A program made the translations under genes and the position numbers. This document shows, in pieces, positions 7,116 to 12,408 of a stretch of 12,408 nt of DNA (its first letter is position 1; every line of letters begins with the position of its first letter). The stretch spans positions 1 to 12,408 of the forward strand of contig JAEZGQ010000223.1 in the NCBI GenBank assembly GCA_023416895.1, given 5' to 3'. The notes beneath the pieces are model-generated. The model was not told the DNA's origin and did no database searches. It saw only the letters and a program-made list of their open reading frames with translations. Source of the DNA: Bacillota bacterium (lineage in GTDB: Bacteria; Bacillota; Clostridia; Christensenellales; CAG-138).

Positions 7116-8408
7116 TCACCTCAGTATTTCTTCGATCACGGTTCCGTCCGTATCGGGCATAGAAAAGCCCAGCATGCGCGCCATGGTAGGTGCCTCATCA
7201 ACCATCGAGCGCCGCGCTACCATAACGCCCGGCCGTACATTGGGCCCGGCAGCGAGAAACGTCGTAACTTCCTCGCGCGTAGGGCTACCGCCGTGCGTGG
7301 CGGCGCCGATCTTATGGTTGCCGGGAATCTTGCTGCCGTAAACATCCGGCAGGTCGAAACGCTCACCAAAGGAAATCGGCAGCCGGCTTTCGATGATGAA
7401 GTCGAAGGGTCCATCCACATGGAAAGCTGCCTTTGCTTCCTCGCGATCCATCACATAGGAAAGCTGTATACGCGGGTCATCCTTAAGGGTCTCTAGGTAC
7501 GCACGCACGCGCGCTTTCATTGCCGTATCATCCGGGTTGCCGAGCTCTATATAAGCCGCAAGACCCGTGGAGTGGAGAAGTGCGTCAAATGACTCAAGCA
7601 TGCCGTCCTTGCTGACACGGATGAAGCCGTTTTCGCGCAGCAGTACATTGAGGTGCAAAACCTCTTCGATGTCGGTCTGGCCATGGTCGCCGAGGATGAC
7701 GATGTTGGTTTCTGCGAGGGTGCCCTTGCGGCGCAGGGCCTCAACGATACTGCCGAACTCCTCATCGTGCTTGCGAAGCTGGTTTGCCACGGGCTCGTTA
7801 TGCACGCCGAACTGGTGACGGCTGCCGTCGAGGTCGCACATTTTCACAAGCATCACATCCGGCTGCTCCCTATCTTCAAGGATATCGAGCGCGAGTGCCA
7901 TGGTCAAGAGGTCAAGGCTCCGGTCGGGCCCCTTGATGTAGCGACCATGCTTGTAGAAATAGCGGTCTATAAGTTCTTGTGATGCCGTACCCTCGAGCCA
8001 TTTCTCCGGCTCCCAGCCAACATAGCTATACGGCACGATCATGGGCATGTTCAGGTCATAATCTGCTCCGCCGGTAACCGGCCAAGAGAGCGAACAGGTT
8101 GTAAGTCCATGCTCGCGCGCGCGGTCAAGAAGCGTCGGCACGCGCACATCTTCCTTCATGCAATGCCACGGCCCTTTAAAGTGCCCGCCGCGCCTCATGA
8201 TCTCGTTGTTGGAAATACCGTGGCGGTCCACATAACACCCGGTGATGATCGAGGTGTGGCAGCAATAGGTCAGCGCCGGCCACACGGGCTCAATGCGCTC
8301 TACAATGGCTGCTTCTTTTAAATACGGCCCGAAATGCGGTAGTTCGCGCATTGCCGCAACATCGCTTGCGCATAGCGCATCAATACAAAAAACAAGTAAT
8401 TTGCTCAT
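7116..8408 (-). CDS. Nucleotide pyrophosphatase/phosphodiesterase-like protein, alkaline phosphatase superfamily
   Basis: The 430-residue protein matches the type I phosphodiesterase/nucleotide pyrophosphatase family. Its predicted metal site is complete: Asp10 (FCIDAL), nucleophile Thr47 in PALTYCCHTSIITG, Asp194 and His198 in DGSRHQFG, Asp241-His242 in GDHGQ, and His372 in THGGSP. Such enzymes use two Zn ions and a Thr-phosphate intermediate to cut phosphodiester or phosphoanhydride bonds, for example in nucleotides, nucleotide sugars or glycerophosphodiesters; relatives also hydrolyse phosphonoacetate. There is no signal peptide or anchor, unlike many members, so it should act in the cytoplasm on imported substrate. 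The ATG overlaps the previous stop as ATGA (8405-8408), with GGAGG four bases upstream. This is the operon hydrolase with the most intact active site, so it is the best candidate for the first cut on the imported compound. Confidence 0.9.
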   Translation of the reverse strand: MSKLLVFCIDALCASDVAAMRELPHFGPYLKEAAIVERIEPVWPALTYCCHTSIITGCYVDRHGISNNEIMRRGGHFKGPWHCMKEDVRVPTLLDRAREHGLTTCSLSWPVTGGADYDLNMPMIVPYSYVGWEPEKWLEGTASQELIDRYFYKHGRYIKGPDRSLDLLTMALALDILEDREQPDVMLVKMCDLDGSRHQFGVHNEPVANQLRKHDEEFGSIVEALRRKGTLAETNIVILGDHGQTDIEEVLHLNVLLRENGFIRVSKDGMLESFDALLHSTGLAAYIELGNPDDTAMKARVRAYLETLKDDPRIQLSYVMDREEAKAAFHVDGPFDFIIESRLPISFGERFDLPDVYGSKIPGNHKIGAATHGGSPTREEVTTFLAAGPNVRPGVMVARRSMVDEAPTMARMLGFSMPDTDGTVIEEILR

Positions 8409-9844
8409 TTTGCCTCCAGTTCATCCAAGGGGGAAAACACATGGTTTTTGAGGGTATATTCGCGATACATCTGCGGCAGCAACTGCACGCCGTCCTTGGG
8501 GAGGAGGCGCTCAGGATTGTAAGAATGGCAGGGGATCAATACCTTGGGATTGACGGTATCCACAAAGTATTTAACCTGCTGCGGGTAGCCATGTCCAAAA
8601 TAGTTCTCGCAAAAACAGGTCATGTAGGCAAACCCTGTTTTGTCGATGATCCTGCGCATGTTCCCATACGCGGGGTCGAACGAGCCGATGGGAAGGCCGT
8701 CCGCATGCAGGTAAACGCCTTGCGTGTTGGGCAGGCTGAACAGCTCCATAATATGCTCGTAACTGTTTTGCACCATATAGCCGCGCGGGTTCTTGCAGAT
8801 ATCTTCGAGCGTCACCACCGTGCAATGGTCGAGAAGCTCGCGCATCCATGGTACGCTTTGCATATCCTCATAGCGCGGTGAGTCAGGGATGTAAACGCAG
8901 GGTTCTATGCGGAAAAACTTATAAACGATATAGGCGGCATCCGGTTCGAACGCGCATACACGGCCCGTCTCTTCTGCCCACGCGAGGAACTGCGCCGCAT
9001 CGTCCATCTCTCGCTGGTAGTAGTTAAATACGCAAAGCCCGGGAAGGTCCTTGAGCCGGGCGAACAAGCTCTCATAATATTCCCGCTCCGAAAGCATGCC
9101 TTGGGGGATAGCGGGGTTGGGTAAAATATCTTTTGCGTCAAGCGAGGGAACCATAAGCGAAAGGACGTTGTCCATAAAAGAAGTGCTATCGCACAGCAGA
9201 ACGTCTACGCCGCGTTCGCGCAAAAGCTCCATCTGGCGGATGGTTTTATCCGCCTGCGTGCCATGCAGGCAAAGGTCGCCCGTCCAATGGATTGTGCCAT
9301 CGGGCGTGGTGATCAAAAATGCGAAATCATAATAGCTGGTATCCCGGCAGAGGATGGGGAGCACCTCGATGGCGCCCACATGTACCGGTTCAAAGGGGGT
9401 GATATCACAATAGTCGCGCGCGAGCGTTTCCACGCCGCGCCCCGTTTCCTCAAGCGCACGCTCAATGATCTGCGCGTTGCGGTGAAGGTAAACAGGTACC
9501 TCGGGCGCAATCGTGCCCATGAGGGCCATATGGTCCAAATGCAGATGGGTGATGAACACGGCGGTGTTCATATCGGATTCTTCCGCGCTCACAAGCTCCA
9601 TGTCGCCAAGGTCCTCGCGGCGATAGATGCCATCGATGCGCGGGAGCAGGCCAACGGCAAGTTTGTCGCGCACCCAGTTCTTCCGGCGCGGCTCCACCTT
9701 TCCGTCGAATACGGCGGTCGAAGGGTCATAGGCCGAGCCGAACTCAAAGATCACGCGGTCTTTACCGTAGGTGACGGCGGCATTGACACCGCCGATTGTG
9801 CGTAAGCCTGAATACATTACAAACTTCGTAACCGGGCTATTCAT
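8405..9844 (-). CDS. Metallo-beta-lactamase-fold hydrolase, RNase J/beta-CASP-like
   Basis: With the start at 9844 the protein has 479 residues. It carries the MBL motif HLHLDH (100-105), a GD motif (HWTGDLCLHG, Asp190) and a late CHSYNPE segment (His440). The GD segment and the later DVLLCDSTS resemble RNase J-like and beta-CASP proteins; the middle (about 210-380) fits a beta-CASP insert. Relatives have a DHSAxD motif III; here it reads DTSYYD, so Thr169 occupies the place of a metal-binding His. Activity may therefore be mononuclear, altered or lost. Known members cut RNA or other phosphodiesters; no target can be named. Start choice: the ATG at 9856 has AAAAGG directly against it, with no spacer, while the ATG at 9844 has the same AAGGA at 11 bases, so 9844 is preferred but 9856 (483 residues) is possible. 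The stop overlaps the next gene. Confidence 0.85.
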   Translation of the reverse strand: MNSPVTKFVMYSGLRTIGGVNAAVTYGKDRVIFEFGSAYDPSTAVFDGKVEPRRKNWVRDKLAVGLLPRIDGIYRREDLGDMELVSAEESDMNTAVFITHLHLDHMALMGTIAPEVPVYLHRNAQIIERALEETGRGVETLARDYCDITPFEPVHVGAIEVLPILCRDTSYYDFAFLITTPDGTIHWTGDLCLHGTQADKTIRQMELLRERGVDVLLCDSTSFMDNVLSLMVPSLDAKDILPNPAIPQGMLSEREYYESLFARLKDLPGLCVFNYYQREMDDAAQFLAWAEETGRVCAFEPDAAYIVYKFFRIEPCVYIPDSPRYEDMQSVPWMRELLDHCTVVTLEDICKNPRGYMVQNSYEHIMELFSLPNTQGVYLHADGLPIGSFDPAYGNMRRIIDKTGFAYMTCFCENYFGHGYPQQVKYFVDTVNPKVLIPCHSYNPERLLPKDGVQLLPQMYREYTLKNHVFSPLDELEAK

Positions 9845-9863
9845 TGCTGTCTTCATCCTTTTG

Positions 9864-9900
9864 AAAAGACGGCCACAGGGTTAGTCGCCCTGCGGCCGTC
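9864..9900 (-). terminator. Hairpin with U-tract after the binding-protein gene, likely attenuator or partial terminator
   Basis: In the - strand transcript, a 13-bp stem (complement of 9888-9900 with 9868-9880) closes a 7-base loop and is followed by UUUUC (9867-9863). Twelve pairs are Watson-Crick and one is G-U. On the + strand the same position would be an A-C mismatch, so the structure favours - strand RNA. It lies 9 bases after the lipoprotein stop and just before the MBL gene. Such elements commonly reduce readthrough or protect the upstream mRNA, raising binding protein over membrane components; that role is inferred. Confidence 0.72.
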
Positions 9901-9909
9901 GTCATGTAT

Positions 9910-11253
9910 TTAGTTGTCGTTGAGCGCAGCGTCGCAGGCCGCTATGAAGTTGTCAAACGCGCTCTCGGCGTCGCTCAGACCAAGCGCGACAGACTGAACC
10001 ATCTTGTCGATCTCGGTGCGGACAACAGCCGAACCGGGAACGCTGGGAAGGTAGCCGATGTAATCGTATTCCGCGATCAGCGCCTTGGCGGCGATGTTGG
10101 TTTCGGCATAGGCCGCATAAGCCGGATCCGTAATGGCTTCTTTACGTGCGGGTGCGCTGCCAAAGGCGGTGGCCCATTCGATGAGCGTATCCTTCTGGGT
10201 CATGTACTTGAGGAAGGAGAGCACGCCACGGGCATGCGCTTCATCCTGGGAGAAGCAAACATAGGTGGTGCCCCAGCTGGAAATGTACTTGTTGGGGCCT
10301 TCCTGCGGGATGGGGCAGACGGCGACTTCGAAGTGGCCTTCGCCTTCGGGGATGGCAGCATAAACATAGTCAATACCCGCTGCCGCGCCGACGTACATAC
10401 CTACGGCCTGGCTGCCGAAGGGGTTGGAGAAGTAGTAATCCTCGCCGACGAGGCGGAAGTAGCCCTCTTTTACGCCGTTGGCAAACCAGTTGAGCTTTTC
10501 GATGGCGATGTCGCGGTCGATGGCCATCTTGTTGTTTTCAACGTCAATATAGCTGCTGCCGGCCTGTGTGATCCAACCCTGGTACGAGTCGGTGATAGAG
10601 TCGGTACCAAAGCCTGCGATTCCGTAGTTCTCGTAAATCGCCTTGGCGCACGCTTCAAGTTCCGCCCAGGTTTTGGGCTCGCTCAAACCAAGCGCATCAA
10701 ACATGGTCTTGTTGTAATACAGCACCTCGCTGCCATAAAGAACGGGGATGAGGTACACGGACTCGTCGCCCCACTGGGTAATTTCCGAGTAAAGGCCGGA
10801 TGCGGTCTGTTCCTTAAGGTCGGGGATGCCGATTTCAGGATCGTTGACAAGCGTGGTCATATCATAAAGATAGCCATCGGTCATGTAGTTGATCGCGTCG
10901 GAGGGGAACATCGTGGCAAAATCCGGACCGGTGCCGGTGCTAACGGCTTGGAGAAGCTTGGCCGCCCACTCGCTGTAAGGCTGCTGCTCGGCAGCGACGA
11001 TATACTGCGTCTGCGAAGCGTTGAAGTCTGCGATGATCGCGTCAAGCGCTGCCTGATGGTGATCCGTCAATGTGTGCCACAGAACGATTTCAAGGGGTTC
11101 TGCAGGCGTCGTCTCTTCCGGCTGCTGGGCGCTCGGAGCGGCAGAGCCAGCAGGGGCGGGGTTGGGTTCGGTACCGCCATTGGGGGTGCTGCACGCGGTC
11201 AGGAACGAACCGATCAAAAGAATGGACAGTACGATGGAGATGAGTTTCTTCAT
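9910..11253 (-). CDS. ABC importer solute-binding lipoprotein, family 1 (UgpB/MalE-like)
   Basis: The 447-residue protein starts with a lipoprotein signal (MKK, hydrophobic core, LTAC with Cys21) and a Gly/Pro/Ala/Glu-rich linker to about residue 52. The mature domain opens with LEIVLWHTLTDHH and DAIIADFN, as in extracellular solute-binding proteins of family 1, and continues with typical features such as VLYYNKTMFDALGL, PKTWAELEACAK and SFLKYMTQKD. It would be anchored outside the membrane by its lipidated Cys and deliver substrate to the two permeases. The WHT opening is reminiscent of UgpB (WHS), but the ligand cannot be assigned. Translation starts at 11253, with AAAGGA some 14 bases upstream, a rather long spacing. 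The HAD gene ends 30 bases upstream, and an attenuator-like hairpin follows the stop. Confidence 0.94.
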   Translation of the reverse strand: MKKLISIVLSILLIGSFLTACSTPNGGTEPNPAPAGSAAPSAQQPEETTPAEPLEIVLWHTLTDHHQAALDAIIADFNASQTQYIVAAEQQPYSEWAAKLLQAVSTGTGPDFATMFPSDAINYMTDGYLYDMTTLVNDPEIGIPDLKEQTASGLYSEITQWGDESVYLIPVLYGSEVLYYNKTMFDALGLSEPKTWAELEACAKAIYENYGIAGFGTDSITDSYQGWITQAGSSYIDVENNKMAIDRDIAIEKLNWFANGVKEGYFRLVGEDYYFSNPFGSQAVGMYVGAAAGIDYVYAAIPEGEGHFEVAVCPIPQEGPNKYISSWGTTYVCFSQDEAHARGVLSFLKYMTQKDTLIEWATAFGSAPARKEAITDPAYAAYAETNIAAKALIAEYDYIGYLPSVPGSAVVRTEIDKMVQSVALGLSDAESAFDNFIAACDAALNDN

Positions 11254-11283
11254 GTGTTTTGTGTCTTTCCTTTCTTAGATTGC

Positions 11284-12126
11284 TTATCGTTCGAATGATG
11301 AAGCAGAGCTTCCTTGAAGTTTACGGCGGAGCATTTCCTCCAGATATTCGGCAAGCTCCTCCGGTGTGCGTACGGATGCATCGCACGCAGGTTTATGAAT
11401 GTTGGGGAAAGGGTTGATCCACAGTGACCGGCAGCCAAGCTGCTGCAATGGAATCAGGTCATTGAACGCATGATCACCAATGGTCAAGACGCTTTGCGGT
11501 CTTTCCAACAGCGTCGCATCCTGCGCATACAACGCGTTGATCATGCCGCCCGGTTTGTTCGCGGAAAATACGGCCTTTTCAAACGTATTCGAATAGCCAA
11601 GCTGCTCTAAAAACGCAATCGCAGTACTCTCATAGGAGTTGCTCAAGAGAATGGTGTCAAAGTTGCCACCGAGCGAGCGAATGGCATCGCGCAGCCGAAC
11701 GCTTCCCGTCATACCGTCTGCGCTCATTTTTTCCCGCGTGCGACGGTAGACGGTATCGATGCGGTCTCCGTCGAGCAGACCCAGTGATTTGCCAATTAGC
11801 GTCACCACCGCCCAAGCATCGCCGGTATAAATGCAGTCACTGCGCAAAAGCGCTTCCTCGTAGGGAAAGTCAGGCAGGCGCGCAGCTTCAAGCGCACGGA
11901 AAAACATTTCGGGCGTGGACGCCTCAATGCGGGTATCCCCATAAAACGCGTTCATTTGAAGGTGCTCGCCGCAAAACACGGCATCGGCATAGCGAATTAG
12001 CTCGTCCGCCCAAGAGGCTTTGTCCGTTCCCTCCACCAAGAATCGCAGGTAATCGCGGTGAAATACGGTGTTTTGATAGATCGTTCCATCCAGGTCAAAA
12101 ACAAGGGTTTTGATCTCGTTCTTCAT
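11284..12126 (-). CDS. HAD-superfamily hydrolase
   Basis: With the start at 12126 the protein has 280 residues. All four HAD motifs are present: FDLDGT with Asp11 and Asp13, motif II Ser162 in LLSNS, Lys191 in SANKPGG, and motif IV GDHAFND (Asp218, Asp223). An inserted helical cap lies at about 16-140, as in subclass IA phosphatases, a group that includes phosphoglycolate phosphatase and pyrimidine 5'-nucleotidases. It would dephosphorylate a small phosphate ester in the cytoplasm. The ATG at 12126 has GGAG six bases upstream. A more upstream ATG at 12183 lies inside the terminator hairpin and has no ribosome site, so it is rejected; an ATG at 12138 also lacks one. It is the first gene of the operon, 30 bases ahead of the binding-protein gene, which suggests the product acts on an intermediate of the imported compound. 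Confidence 0.87.
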   Translation of the reverse strand: MKNEIKTLVFDLDGTIYQNTVFHRDYLRFLVEGTDKASWADELIRYADAVFCGEHLQMNAFYGDTRIEASTPEMFFRALEAARLPDFPYEEALLRSDCIYTGDAWAVVTLIGKSLGLLDGDRIDTVYRRTREKMSADGMTGSVRLRDAIRSLGGNFDTILLSNSYESTAIAFLEQLGYSNTFEKAVFSANKPGGMINALYAQDATLLERPQSVLTIGDHAFNDLIPLQQLGCRSLWINPFPNIHKPACDASVRTPEELAEYLEEMLRRKLQGSSASSFER

Positions 12127-12145
12127 CCTTTGCTCCATGGGCAAC

Positions 12146-12191
12146 AATAAAATACGGCATGCTACCCACAAACATTGTAGCATGCCGTTTT
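12146..12191. terminator. Terminator between the right-edge gene and the operon
   Basis: A perfect 12-bp stem, 12154-12165 (ACGGCATGCTAC) with 12177-12188, encloses an 11-base loop. On the - strand it is followed by ATTTTATT (12153-12146), placing a terminator about 80 bases after the stop of the right-edge gene. On the + strand it is followed by TTTT (12188-12191). It should insulate the operon from upstream transcription. Confidence 0.75.
12174..12182 (-). promoter_or_regulatory. Possible extended -10 promoter of the operon
   Basis: On the - strand the sequence TGCTACAAT forms TG-n-TACAAT, close to the extended -10 consensus TGnTATAAT, with a transcript start expected near 12167. No good -35 lies at the right distance; the nearest likeness, GTGACA at 12206-12201, is 21 bases away. 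The element lies in one arm of the terminator stem, about 48 bases before the HAD start. This is tentative. Confidence 0.3.
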
Positions 12192-12267
12192 CGAAAAAAT
12201 TGTCACTTTTGCGTGTACTTTTTTATTTCGGTTGATAGGCACATGCGGCACGAGTGCCGTAAACCCA

Positions 12268-12408
12268 TTATTCCTCTCTGAAGTAGAGCCCCAGCATTTC
12301 ATCAAAGGCCAAAATAACCTTGCCGAAGAACGAATTGGGCACCGTGGGAATCAGCGCTTCCCGCGTGCCGTTTACCACAAAAGTAAGGTCCGACATGCTT
12401 GCGAGGGT
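12268..12408 (-). CDS. C-terminal end of an unidentified protein, 5' partial
   Basis: On the - strand a frame is open from the window edge through 46 codons to TAA at 12268-12270. The peptide includes TFVVNGTREALIPTVPNSFF and ends in DEMLGLYFREE, with ordinary coding composition. An internal ATG (Met5 of the visible part) has no ribosome site, so the start lies outside the window. A terminator follows 80 bases later, supporting a genuine gene end. I do not recognise the family. It is in the same orientation as the operon and separated from it by the terminator, so it may be independent, or could encode a regulator; nothing visible decides this. Confidence 0.6.
   Translation of the reverse strand, partial: TLASMSDLTFVVNGTREALIPTVPNSFFGKVILAFDEMLGLYFREE

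Noticed and set aside
9904..11298. A 464-codon open frame on the + strand opposite the binding-protein gene
   Set aside because: It is a mirror of GC-rich codon use in a clear lipoprotein gene, with low-complexity Val/Gly/Arg content and no recognisable domain or ribosome site.
12127..12183. Longer N-terminus for the HAD protein starting at 12183
   Set aside because: This start codon lies within the terminator stem, lacks a ribosome site, and would add 19 residues ahead of the usual N-terminus; 12126 has GGAG at six bases.
12246..12259. Inverted repeat CGGCAC-GA-GTGCCG after the right-edge gene
   Set aside because: Six pairs with a 2-base loop and no U-tract on either strand; too weak for a terminator and not clearly an operator.
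12268..12408. Faint resemblance of the right-edge fragment (REALIP) to the C-terminus of RimM
   Set aside because: Only a few residues match and the remaining tail does not fit, so no name is given.

Overview
The window looks like a chromosomal segment from a moderately GC-rich Firmicute of the Clostridia type. This rests on purine-rich AGGAGG-type ribosome sites, an MKK lipoprotein signal with an LTAC lipobox and a Pro/Ala/Glu-rich linker, compact intrinsic terminators and tightly packed same-strand genes. The taxon is inferred from style only; there is no marker gene. I see no rRNA, tRNA, CRISPR array, transposase or phage gene.

Left part (1-1342): a + strand gene, cut at its 5' end, encodes a membrane-anchored or secreted protein that seems to hold two related domains. 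It ends at 1013. A 329-base gap follows, with a short startless protein-like frame and a strong bidirectional terminator (1194-1226) separating it from convergent genes.

Main part (1343-12126, all on the - strand, transcribed right to left): one operon-like array of nine genes. In transcription order these are a HAD hydrolase, an ABC solute-binding lipoprotein, an RNase J/beta-CASP-like metallo-beta-lactamase-fold protein, a nucleotide pyrophosphatase/alkaline-phosphatase-superfamily phosphodiesterase, an ABC ATPase with a C-terminal accessory domain (MalK/UgpC/MsmX type), two MalFG/UgpAE-type permeases, and two tandem paralogues of the UshA-like 5'-nucleotidase family. Two ATGA start/stop overlaps and gaps of 3-57 bases bind the array together. 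A hairpin plus U-tract just after the lipoprotein gene probably sets a high ratio of binding protein to downstream products.

Reading: a complete Ugp/Mal-type importer is encoded with five predicted hydrolases from four unrelated phosphoesterase folds, none with a signal peptide. The simplest model is that an intact phosphodiester, nucleotide-like or sugar-phosphate compound is imported and dismantled in the cytoplasm. The substrate cannot be read from sequence. Three of the four predicted binuclear metallohydrolases have lost ligand residues for one of the two metals: both 5'-nucleotidase paralogues lack the motif I and terminal GHxH histidines, and the MBL protein has Thr where the motif III His is expected. 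The fourth, the pyrophosphatase-like enzyme, is intact.

Right edge (12127-12408): a terminator between the operon and an upstream - strand gene, of which only the last 46 codons are in the window. A possible extended -10 promoter for the operon overlaps this terminator.
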